Assembly (NCBI GenBank): GCA_003650255.1
Contig: QMOP01000081.1
Location: 1 to 6,385 of the forward strand
Direction of reading: 5' to 3'
Source: Caldisericota bacterium
Lineage (GTDB): Bacteria > CG03 > B21-G15
Length of the DNA: 6,385 nucleotides
The translations under genes were made by a program, and so were the position numbers. Each line of letters opens with the position of its first letter. Position 1 is the stretch's first letter. The notes under the pieces are model-generated. The model was given only the letters and a program-made list of their open reading frames with translations. It was not told the DNA's origin and did no database searches. Of this stretch, positions 1 to 5,319 are shown in pieces.

Positions 1-217
1 CCTTATTAAAATCTTCAAAAAATATCTTTTCTCTCACATCAAAAACAAGACCAACCTTAACTTTTTTCTTCTGTGAAATTAACAATTTTATAAATTGAGG
101 TAATAGAGAAAGAGGAAGATTATCAACACAAAAGTATCCATTATCTTCAAGAAAATTCAACGCAAGTGTTTTCCCAGCACCTGATATACCTGTGATGAAA
201 ACAACCTCACTAACCAC
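1..217 (-). CDS. rapZ: RapZ/YvcJ-family P-loop nucleotide-binding protein, N-terminal part (cut by left window edge)
   Basis: The reading frame was found by translating the region directly. It starts at a GTG (215-217) and stays open for 72 codons to the left edge, so only about a quarter of the usual ~285-residue protein is visible. A Walker A motif GISGAGKT lies at residues 10-17. The family hallmark stretch LEDNGYFCVDNLP follows about ten residues later, then a leucine-rich LPLSLLPQF segment, as in RapZ of E. coli and YvcJ of Bacillus. The family binds nucleotides; in E. coli RapZ is an RNA adaptor that controls GlmS levels (known for the family, not shown here). The start overlaps the end of ptsN by 8 nt, and a GAGGA sequence inside the last ptsN codons is the likely but closely spaced ribosome binding site. 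The ptsN-rapZ order is conserved in many bacteria, which supports the call. HPr kinase was considered, but the DNLP motif fits RapZ. Confidence 0.93.
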   Translation of the reverse strand, partial: MVSEVVFITGISGAGKTLALNFLEDNGYFCVDNLPLSLLPQFIKLLISQKKKVKVGLVFDVREKIFFEDFNK

Positions 218-689
218 TTTCCTCGTCTTCTATAATTCTTTTAACATCCTGAACATCTCTTGCTTCCATAAGTGCTTTTCTGAAAAATCTGTCTTTCAAA
301 AGTTTTGCAAGTTTTGAAAGAATTTCAAGCCCTTCATGAGTTTTTGACAAATCCTTTTTTGAATCAGGAAAAAGAAGAAGAAAAAAAATAAAAACAGGTT
401 CATTATCAAGTGAGTTAAACTCAACTCCTTCCTTGGAGTTTGCAAAAGCAAGAATTACATTTTTTAATTTTGGGCTCCTTGCATGTGGCAACGCAACACC
501 CTGTCCTATTCCGGTTGAACCGAGTGCCTCCCTTTTAAGTATTATCTTTATCATCTCCTTTTTTAATTTGGGGTGAACAATTTTCTTTCTCACAAGATGT
601 GTTATAATTTCCTCAATAACCTTTTTCTTGCTCCTTGATTTAAGCCCAATTATAATTGCATCATCCTTCAAATAATCAACAATTTTCAA
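210..689 (-). CDS. ptsN: PTS EIIA-like nitrogen-regulatory protein (EIIA-Ntr)
   Basis: This 159-residue protein has the length and layout of the single-domain EIIA-Ntr / fructose-type EIIA family. The phosphorylation site is the His69 in GIGQGVALPHAR (residues 60-71). It is followed by the family's hydrophobic strand FIFFLLLFPD and a helix rich in Leu, Lys and Ala. In the nitrogen PTS this His accepts phosphate from NPr and the protein acts as a regulator, not as a sugar transporter; no EI or NPr gene is visible in this window. The start codon is TTG (687-689), chosen because a strong AGGAGG lies 4 nt upstream and the protein then begins with the usual MKIVDYL. The hpf stop and this start share TTGA, a 4-nt overlap, so translation is probably coupled to hpf. 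The 3' end overlaps rapZ by 8 nt. A run of eight A (381-388, plus strand) lies within the gene without breaking it. Confidence 0.94.
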   Translation of the reverse strand: MKIVDYLKDDAIIIGLKSRSKKKVIEEIITHLVRKKIVHPKLKKEMIKIILKREALGSTGIGQGVALPHARSPKLKNVILAFANSKEGVEFNSLDNEPVFIFFLLLFPDSKKDLSKTHEGLEILSKLAKLLKDRFFRKALMEARDVQDVKRIIEDEESG

Positions 690-1228
690 GATTCCTCCTC
701 TATAACAGGTTCAATTAGTCCATAACCACCATTTTCTCTTTTATATGCAATCTGAAGAAGCTCTGTTTTTGAGTCAATATAAATCCAGAACTTATAACCT
801 TCATTCTCCATCCTTTCAATTGCCTCCCTGAAACTCATAGGTTCAATTTTAATATATTTTTTCTGAATTGCATTCATATCAGGAGAGTAGGTTTTCAAAA
901 ATGCCCTCATCTCTTCCTTTTTCAAAACCCTTTTCCTTTTCGAATCCCTCATTTTTTCTCTGATTCTTCTTAATTTTTCATCAAGATGATCTATAAGAAT
1001 ATCTATTGCGCTATAAATATCCTCTCCCTTTGCTTTAAGATGGACTCCTTTTTTATGAGGAATATTAAAAAAACATTCTGCCTGATGTGTCCCCTTCTCA
1101 ACCGAAAGGGTTATGTGACCATGTGTTCCTTCATCAAAATATTTTGAAACTCTTTCAAGTCTTTTAAAACAGTAATCTCTTATTGCTTGTGTCAACTCAA
1201 AATTCCTTGCTACAATCTCAACATCCAT
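686..1228 (-). CDS. hpf: Ribosome hibernation promoting factor, long form
   Basis: The 180-residue protein has the two parts of a long HPF. Residues 1 to about 100 form the ribosome-binding RaiA/HPF domain (MDVEIVARN start, GEDIYSAIDILIDHLDEKLRR helix region). After a basic linker, residues from about 125 form the C-terminal dimerisation domain (KIEPMSFREAI...YKFWIY...YGLIEP). In the family, the N-domain occupies the decoding region of the 30S subunit and the C-domain pairs two ribosomes into 100S particles during stress or stationary phase. Long HPF is the usual form outside gammaproteobacteria. The gene lies 9 nt after lptB, where many bacteria have rpoN between them, and it overlaps ptsN by 4 nt. 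The ATG is preceded by a strong AAGGAGG, so this gene probably has efficient independent initiation within the operon. Confidence 0.95.
   Translation of the reverse strand: MDVEIVARNFELTQAIRDYCFKRLERVSKYFDEGTHGHITLSVEKGTHQAECFFNIPHKKGVHLKAKGEDIYSAIDILIDHLDEKLRRIREKMRDSKRKRVLKKEEMRAFLKTYSPDMNAIQKKYIKIEPMSFREAIERMENEGYKFWIYIDSKTELLQIAYKRENGGYGLIEPVIEEES
694..699 (-). promoter_or_regulatory. Shine-Dalgarno site of ptsN
   Basis: AGGAGG on the minus strand, 4 nt before a TTG codon. It decides the start of ptsN, because no ATG is available near the family's expected N-terminus. Confidence 0.8.
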
Positions 1229-1232
1229 GCTA

Positions 1233-1239
1233 CCTCCTT
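1233..1239 (-). promoter_or_regulatory. Shine-Dalgarno site of hpf
   Basis: AAGGAGG on the minus strand, 4 nt before the hpf ATG. Its first bases overlap the TAA stop of lptB (1238-1240), which leaves no room for another gene between lptB and hpf. Confidence 0.8.
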
Positions 1240-1954
1240 ACACCTTAAACTTCTCTCCTAAATAAAATCTTCTTACCTCTTTTGATTCTAAAAGCTCCTC
1301 TCCTTTTCCTTTAAATAAAATCTTACCATCATAAATTATATATGCTCTGTCAATAACCTCAAGTGTATCCCTTACATTGTGATCTGTTATAAGTATTCCA
1401 ATATTCCTTTTCCTCAAACTCCATATAATTCTCTGAAGTTCATCAATTGTCTTTGGATCAATCCCTACAAATGGTTCATCAAGAAGAAGATACTTTGGAT
1501 TTGTTGCAAGAACCCTTGCAACCTCAACTCTTCTTTTTTCTCCTCCTGAAAGATTATATGCTTTTATCTTTCTCACTTTTTCAAGTCCAAGCTCCTTTAA
1601 AAGTTGCTCCCTTCTTTCCTTTATCTTTCCTCTATCTTTAATTATGAACTCAAGTATTGCCTCCAAGTTTTCTTCAACAGTTAAACCTCTAAAAATTGAT
1701 GGCTCCTGTGCAAGATACGCTATTCCCTCCCTTGCTCTTTTATAAAGCGGAAAATCTGTTATCTCTTTTCCATCCACAAAAACCCTTCCTTCCTCAGGTT
1801 TTACAACTCCCATTATTGAATAAAAGATTGTTGTCTTTCCTGCTCCATTTGGACCAAGGAGTCCCACAACCTCTCCTGTTGATAAGATTATATCAACTCC
1901 TTTTACAACTTCCCTCTTTCCATAAAATTTCCTTATCCCTTTTGCTTCAAGCAT
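1238..1954 (-). CDS. lptB: LPS export ABC transporter ATP-binding protein LptB
   Basis: This 238-residue ABC ATPase has every core motif: Walker A GPNGAGKT (34-41), Q-loop Q83, signature LSGGE (135-139), Walker B LLLDE with catalytic E160, and switch H192. The features that point to LptB and not to a generic importer ATPase are the segment PSIFRGLTVEENL after the Q-loop, which contacts the LptF/LptG coupling helices in known LptB structures, the DHNVRDTL switch, and the C-terminal RRFYLGEKFKV, very close to the LptB tail. It drives extraction of LPS from the inner membrane together with LptF and LptG (not in this window) and hands it to LptC and LptA, whose genes lie just upstream. The start ATG shares one base with the lptA stop (TAATG), so translation is coupled. 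Confidence 0.96.
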   Translation of the reverse strand: MLEAKGIRKFYGKREVVKGVDIILSTGEVVGLLGPNGAGKTTIFYSIMGVVKPEEGRVFVDGKEITDFPLYKRAREGIAYLAQEPSIFRGLTVEENLEAILEFIIKDRGKIKERREQLLKELGLEKVRKIKAYNLSGGEKRRVEVARVLATNPKYLLLDEPFVGIDPKTIDELQRIIWSLRKRNIGILITDHNVRDTLEVIDRAYIIYDGKILFKGKGEELLESKEVRRFYLGEKFKV

Positions 1955-2565
1955 TATTTCAAAGTTATACTTCCACTTACGTTTCCTTCAATAAAAACCT
2001 CTTCCTCATCAATTCTATAAATCAAACTCTCTCCTTCCACTTCCATCCCATTATTTTTCTTTCTAAGATTATTCAAGGGATCTACTCTCAATATCCTTTT
2101 TGAATCATCATAAAACATACTTTCTCCTCTTATAACATAATCTTCAAAATCAATCCCAACAACCTCCCCTTCCAGTTTAACTTTTCTTGATTTTTTGAAA
2201 AGTAAAAGGTTATCCCCTGTGATGTAAAATGTATATGTTGAATCCTTCACAAAATAATTATATACAATATTCTTAATTCCTTTAAGTAAAATTTTTTCTT
2301 CATTTTCATCATAAAATCCTTCCTCTGCATTACCCTTTAAAATTGATGTTGTTGATTTTAAAATAAAATAGATTTCTCCTTCACCAGATATAATCCCTTT
2401 TTCCTTATTCCAGAAGCCCTTATCAAATTCTATATAAATATCATCTTCTTTCAAAATGACTCTTTTACTTAGAAAAACTTTTTTTCCTCTTTCTTTTAAA
2501 ACCATTTTTCCTGCTTCAATATTCAAAGAAAAAAGAGAAATTGAAAATATAATAAAAAGTATCAT
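1954..2565 (-). CDS. lptA: LptA-like periplasmic LPS-bridge protein (OstA-fold, divergent)
   Basis: The 203-residue protein begins with a hydrophobic stretch (residues 2-14) and a plausible signal peptidase I site after LNIEA (A18). The rest is a series of short beta-strand-like repeats with alternating polar and hydrophobic residues and recurring G-E / K-G turns, as expected for the OstA/LptA jelly-roll that forms the periplasmic bridge for LPS. Sequence likeness to the well-studied LptA proteins is low, so the call rests on fold pattern plus position between lptC and lptB. The start overlaps the lptC stop as ATGA, and the stop overlaps the lptB start. One oddity is that the signal peptide has no Lys or Arg before the hydrophobic core. 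The codons just upstream would encode basic residues, but no ATG, GTG or TTG lies among them before an in-frame stop. Confidence 0.8.
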   Translation of the reverse strand: MILFIIFSISLFSLNIEAGKMVLKERGKKVFLSKRVILKEDDIYIEFDKGFWNKEKGIISGEGEIYFILKSTTSILKGNAEEGFYDENEEKILLKGIKNIVYNYFVKDSTYTFYITGDNLLLFKKSRKVKLEGEVVGIDFEDYVIRGESMFYDDSKRILRVDPLNNLRKKNNGMEVEGESLIYRIDEEEVFIEGNVSGSITLK

Positions 2566-3056
2566 TTTCTCTTTATTCTTACATTATCAATTATTTCTAC
2601 TTTTTTCAAATCGAATGTTGCAACAAGTCCTTCTCCTTCTATAATTAAATTATCCGTTTCCTCCCTAACATTTCCTTTTGAATAAAACTTTGAACTTTTC
2701 TCATCATAACTTAAATCATCAAGATAAACCTTCTTACCCTCTCCTTCAATAACAATATTTCCTTCAAGGTAAACTTTATTTGAATCTTTAAATATTCTTC
2801 CTTTATCTGCATTGAGTTTAACCTTTTTAGAATTATGAAACAACTCAAACTCAATCCCTCTTAAATTGATTATATTATTTGAAATCTCCGCCTCCTTTGC
2901 TTTAAGATTCCAGAGAATTTTTCCCTCTTTTGTCCTTTTCAAATTAAACTCTTTTATTACATCTTTATAAATATTTTCTGGCAGTTCTTCCTTCTTTTTT
3001 GAACAGGATAATACAGAAAAAAATATCAAAGATAATAAGATAATGCTTTTTTCCAC
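2562..3056 (-). CDS. lptC: LptC-like LPS export protein, predicted lipoprotein
   Basis: This 164-residue protein starts at a GTG (3054-3056) with an AAGG three bases upstream, inside the end of kdsC (31-nt overlap). Its N-terminus MEKS plus a hydrophobic run ends in VLSC (residues 15-18) followed by SKKK, which reads as a near-consensus lipobox with Cys18 as the lipidated residue. The remainder has the LptC/OstA pattern of short strands (WNLKAKEAEI, INLRGIEFELF, LNADKGRIF, YLEGNIVIEGEG, GLVATFDLKKVEI). In E. coli LptC is held in the inner membrane by a transmembrane helix and passes LPS from LptBFG to LptA; here anchoring would be by lipid if the lipobox is used. Position between kdsC and lptA matches the conserved operon. 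The family assignment is strong from pattern plus context, moderate from sequence alone. Confidence 0.85.
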   Translation of the reverse strand: MEKSIILLSLIFFSVLSCSKKKEELPENIYKDVIKEFNLKRTKEGKILWNLKAKEAEISNNIINLRGIEFELFHNSKKVKLNADKGRIFKDSNKVYLEGNIVIEGEGKKVYLDDLSYDEKSSKFYSKGNVREETDNLIIEGEGLVATFDLKKVEIIDNVRIKRK

Positions 3057-3550
3057 AGTCCTTTTGCCTTTAAAATTATTTCAACAACCTCTCTAAAAAC
3101 TCCTCTACCACCTTTCGCTTCTGTAACATAATCAACAGCCTTTTTAACATCATAACATGCATCCTTTGGAGCAAAACTTAATCCAGAATTCTTTATTGGA
3201 TATAAATCAACTATATCATCACCAATATATGCAACCTCTTCCTTTTTTACTTTAAATCTTTTAAGAATATCTTTCCATATATCCTTTTTCCTCTTTACCC
3301 CATCAAAAAGAATAGCACCAAGCTCCTTTGCTCTTTTTTTTACCTCAAGAGAACTTCTTCCAGTAAGCCAACATGTCTTTATATCTCCAATTCGTTTCAA
3401 TATATAAAATGCAATCCTATCCCTTGCATACCAGAACTTAACCTCTTTTCCATTTATAAAAGTAACATCACCTGGAGTAAGAACACCATCAACATCCATA
3501 ACAATCAACTTTATCCTTTTTGCTTTCTCCTTAATCCTCTTTCTGCTCAC
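3026..3550 (-). CDS. kdsC: KdsC-type HAD phosphatase (3-deoxy-D-manno-octulosonate 8-phosphate phosphatase)
   Basis: A 174-residue HAD-superfamily protein of KdsC length without a separate cap domain. The motifs are DVDGVLT with nucleophile D19 and acid/base D21, TGR (63-65), a lysine in KRKKD (86-90), GDDIVD (110-115) and the KdsC-typical GGRGVFRE near the end. The family removes phosphate from KDO-8-P in the making of lipid A inner core. Close relatives act on similar nonulosonate phosphates, so substrate is inferred from the adjacent lpt genes. The start is a GTG (3548-3550), the earliest possible because an in-frame stop lies 9 nt upstream; its ribosome binding site is weak (AGAG). The loop after the first motif reads ARDRIAF, where E. 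coli KdsC has VRDGYGI. The gene follows the repeat region and overlaps lptC by 31 nt. Confidence 0.9.
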   Translation of the reverse strand: MSRKRIKEKAKRIKLIVMDVDGVLTPGDVTFINGKEVKFWYARDRIAFYILKRIGDIKTCWLTGRSSLEVKKRAKELGAILFDGVKRKKDIWKDILKRFKVKKEEVAYIGDDIVDLYPIKNSGLSFAPKDACYDVKKAVDYVTEAKGGRGVFREVVEIILKAKGLWKKALSYYL

Positions 3551-3562
3551 TTTTCTCTATTT

Positions 3563-3580
3563 CGCACCCTGAAGGGTGCG
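3563..3580. repeat. Perfect inverted repeat CGCACCCT-GA-AGGGTGCG
   Basis: Two 8-bp arms (3563-3570 and 3573-3580) are exact reverse complements around GA. In RNA a 7-bp GC-rich stem with a TGAA (plus) or TTCA (minus) loop is more likely. It is not followed by a T-run on either strand, so it does not look like an intrinsic terminator. It ends 12 nt before the kdsC start codon. The GC-rich, palindromic form resembles dispersed REP-like elements; whether it is repeated in the genome cannot be seen here. Confidence 0.85.
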
Positions 3581-3585
3581 CTACT

Positions 3586-3606
3586 TTATCCTTTACACCT
3601 TACGCC
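3586..3606. repeat. Short heptamer array, 3 degenerate units (TTATCCT, TTACACC, TTACGCC)
   Basis: Three consecutive 7-bp units fit TTAYVCC with one deviation in the first unit. On the minus strand they read as GGCGTAA, GGTGTAA and AGGATAA. The unit differs from the larger array at 3624-3672 but has the same length. Confidence 0.6.
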
Positions 3607-3623
3607 AACTATGTCTCCACCCA

Positions 3624-3672
3624 CCATTCGCCATTTACTATTTGCCATTTGCCATTCGCCATTCGCTATTCA
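3624..3672. repeat. Heptamer tandem array, 7 units of CYATTYR
   Basis: Seven back-to-back 7-bp units: CCATTCG, CCATTTA, CTATTTG, CCATTTG, CCATTCG, CCATTCG, CTATTCA. All fit the consensus CYATTYR exactly, differing only by transitions at three positions (C/T at 2, C/T at 6, G/A at 7). The array ends 4 nt before the ahcY stop codon boundary, that is, it lies directly downstream of ahcY in the transcribed direction. The pattern is like the 7-mer short tandem repeats (STRR) known from cyanobacteria and seen in other genomes. It is not a CRISPR array, as there are no spacers. Confidence 0.9.
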
Positions 3673-3676
3673 CTCT

Positions 3677-4933
3677 TTATGTTCCTTCCTCCCATGAACT
3701 CAAATATCTCTTCTGTCTTGGTGTAAGTTTATCTATTCTTATTCCCATACTCTTTAATTTCAACTCTGCTATTCTTCTATCTATCTCTTCTGGAACTCTA
3801 TAAACTTTTTTATCAAGTTTTTTAGCATTCTTTACTAAATATTCTGAACAGAGTGCCTGATTTGCAAAACTCATATCCATAACACTTGCTGGATGTCCTT
3901 CAGCAGATGCAAGATTTACAAGTCGACCCTCAGCAAGAACAAAAATACTTTTTCCATTTTTAAGTTTATACTCTTCAACATTATCCCTTATCTTCCTCTT
4001 ACTTTTTGATATCTCTTTAAGTCCCATCAAATCAATTTCAACATTAAAATGACCTGCATTACAAACAATTGATCCATCCTTCATTTTAAGAAAATGCCTT
4101 TTTCCAATAACCTCAATATCTCCTGTTGCTGTTATAAAAATATCACCTATTTTTGAAGCATCATCAATCCTTAAAACCTCATATCCATCCATACATGCCT
4201 CAAGTGCTTTCAAAGGGTCAACTTCACAAATAACAACCCTTGCTCCCATTCCCTTTGCTCTCATTGCAATTCCTCTTCCACACCAGCCATATCCACACAC
4301 AACAACAATTTTCCCGGAGAAAAGTATATTTGTTGCTCTTAAGATTCCATCAATTGTTGACTGACCTGTTCCATATCTATTGTCAAAAAGATGCTTTGTA
4401 TAAGCATCATTTACTGCAATTATAGGATACCTTAAAACTCCATCCTTTGCCATTGCTCTCAGACGAATAACACCTGTTGTTGTCTCCTCAGTTCCACCAA
4501 TAATATTTGGAAACTCATTTTTCTTTGATTTATGAACAGTTGAAACAAGGTCTGCTCCATCATCCATAGTAAGGTCTGGCTTCATTGAAAGAACATCCTT
4601 TATATGTTTATAATATGTACTCCTCGCTTCTCCCTTTATAGCAAAAACAGGTATTCCAAAATCCTTAACAAGGGAAGCTGCAACATCATCCTGAGTTGAA
4701 AGTGGATTTGAAGCACAGAGTCGCACTTCTGCTCCCCCCTCTTTAAGTGTTATCATAAGATTTGCTGTCTCTGTTGTAACATGAAGGCAGCATCCGATTT
4801 TAACACCTTTTAATGGTTTCTCATTCTTGAATCTTTCTCTTATCAACCTCAAAACAGGCATCTCTCTTTCAGCCCATTCAATCCTTTTTTTTCCAATAGA
4901 AGCAAGTTTTAAATTTTTAACATCATAATTCAC
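3677..4933 (-). CDS. ahcY: Adenosylhomocysteinase (S-adenosylhomocysteine hydrolase), short archaeal/Thermotoga-like type
   Basis: The 418-residue enzyme splits S-adenosylhomocysteine into homocysteine and adenosine, clearing the by-product of SAM-dependent methylation, with bound NAD. Visible active-site residues by family alignment are H51, D125, E150, K180, D184, N185, H295 and H347. The NAD-binding Rossmann motif is GYGWCGRG (G214, G216, G219), with E237 as the acidic residue at the end of strand two. It lacks the C-terminal Lys/Tyr NAD-binding extension of the human enzyme and ends in WEEGT, as in archaeal and Thermotoga forms; T189 stands where the human enzyme has Cys195. Some members of this type prefer S-inosylhomocysteine, so substrate is not fully settled. 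The start is a GTG (4931-4933) with AGGAGG 4 nt upstream and overlaps the stop of the HEPN gene as GTGA. Repeats begin 4 nt after the stop. Confidence 0.96.
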   Translation of the reverse strand: MNYDVKNLKLASIGKKRIEWAEREMPVLRLIRERFKNEKPLKGVKIGCCLHVTTETANLMITLKEGGAEVRLCASNPLSTQDDVAASLVKDFGIPVFAIKGEARSTYYKHIKDVLSMKPDLTMDDGADLVSTVHKSKKNEFPNIIGGTEETTTGVIRLRAMAKDGVLRYPIIAVNDAYTKHLFDNRYGTGQSTIDGILRATNILFSGKIVVVCGYGWCGRGIAMRAKGMGARVVICEVDPLKALEACMDGYEVLRIDDASKIGDIFITATGDIEVIGKRHFLKMKDGSIVCNAGHFNVEIDLMGLKEISKSKRKIRDNVEEYKLKNGKSIFVLAEGRLVNLASAEGHPASVMDMSFANQALCSEYLVKNAKKLDKKVYRVPEEIDRRIAELKLKSMGIRIDKLTPRQKRYLSSWEEGT

Positions 4934-5319
4934 TTCTCCTCCTTTAATTTCTTAACCAGTCCATCAATCAATTTCAAATATACATCCTTTATCCTATCAA
5001 AAATCTCATCTGCAGTTTTTTTATCATATATGTGAGAAGTTTTATTTCTATCCTCAAGCATGTTCAAATAATTTTCCTCATCATCTATTATTCCTATCCT
5101 AAATGCCTCTTTAAAAGAATCTCTTGGTGTGTTCACTCTTATACCTTTATATTCGAGATACAATTTTAAACATTTCCACAGAAGTTCAAAAGTGAATTCA
5201 AACCTCTGAATAACCCCATCCTTTTCAAGTTCACTTTTTACCTCACTAACTCCTTCTTTCAATCTCTTGAAAGCATTATCCAGTTTTTCTATAGAATACT
5301 TAACCTGCTCCTCTCTCAT
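4930..5319 (-). CDS. HEPN-fold nucleotidyltransferase partner, HI0074 family (HepT-like toxin candidate)
   Basis: A 129-residue, mostly helical protein. The family core is the RFEFTFELLWKCLK helix (39-52), TPRDSFKEAF (64-73) and the motif R91-N-K-T-S-H96-I-Y98. The latter is the HEPN RX4HXY motif: Arg and His form the ribonuclease site in HepT toxins, and the Tyr is the residue AMPylated by MntA in the Shewanella system (established for that system, inferred here). HI0074 itself was described as the substrate-binding partner of HI0073, so a non-toxin role is possible. The gene starts at an ATG with AAGGA 6 nt upstream, overlaps the nucleotidyltransferase gene by 20 nt and the ahcY start by 4 nt. 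All three motif residues are intact, so an active RNase is plausible. The intimate coupling with ahcY is unusual for a toxin gene. Confidence 0.9.
   Translation of the reverse strand: MREEQVKYSIEKLDNAFKRLKEGVSEVKSELEKDGVIQRFEFTFELLWKCLKLYLEYKGIRVNTPRDSFKEAFRIGIIDDEENYLNMLEDRNKTSHIYDKKTADEIFDRIKDVYLKLIDGLVKKLKEEK
4938..4943 (-). promoter_or_regulatory. Shine-Dalgarno site of ahcY
   Basis: AGGAGG on the minus strand, 4 nt before a GTG codon. It lies inside the last codons of the upstream HEPN gene and supports GTG as the ahcY start. Confidence 0.8.

Larger units (their letters stand above)
3551..3676. other. Repeat-filled intergenic spacer between ahcY and kdsC
   Basis: This 126-bp stretch is the only non-coding gap of note in the window and is visibly richer in G+C than the genes around it. 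It holds the inverted repeat and both heptamer arrays, with only short unassigned pieces (3551-3562, 3581-3585, 3607-3623). No T-tailed hairpin, tRNA or clear promoter is seen on either strand. It separates the metabolic block from the kdsC-rapZ block; whether transcription passes through is not decided by the sequence. Confidence 0.75.

Noticed and set aside
381..388. A8 tract in ptsN (and a T8 tract at 5940-5947 in the RraA domain) as programmed frameshift sites
   Set aside because: Both genes are intact in one frame and homopolymers are common at this base composition; no overlapping second product is seen.
1447..2644. Open frames on the plus strand (for example 1447-1641, 1696-2103, 2456-2644)
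   Set aside because: They lie antisense to lptB, lptA and lptC and encode low-complexity Leu/Phe/Pro-rich strings with no family likeness. They are shadows of AT-rich, Lys/Glu-rich genes.
3563..3580. Palindrome as intrinsic terminator of ahcY
   Set aside because: On the minus strand the stem is followed by GAAATAGAGAAAAG, not a U-run; the plus strand also lacks one.
3580..3612. Possible kdsC promoter (TTGGCG followed by TAAAGT on the minus strand)
   Set aside because: The spacer is only 14 nt, the -10 match is poor, and the sequence is part of the heptamer array.
3624..3672. CRISPR array
   Set aside because: The units are 7 bp and adjoin directly, with no spacers.
3576..3803. Plus-strand frame covering the repeats and the ahcY 3' end
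   Set aside because: It is built from the heptamer repeats and antisense ahcY codons and has no good ribosome binding site or recognisable domain.
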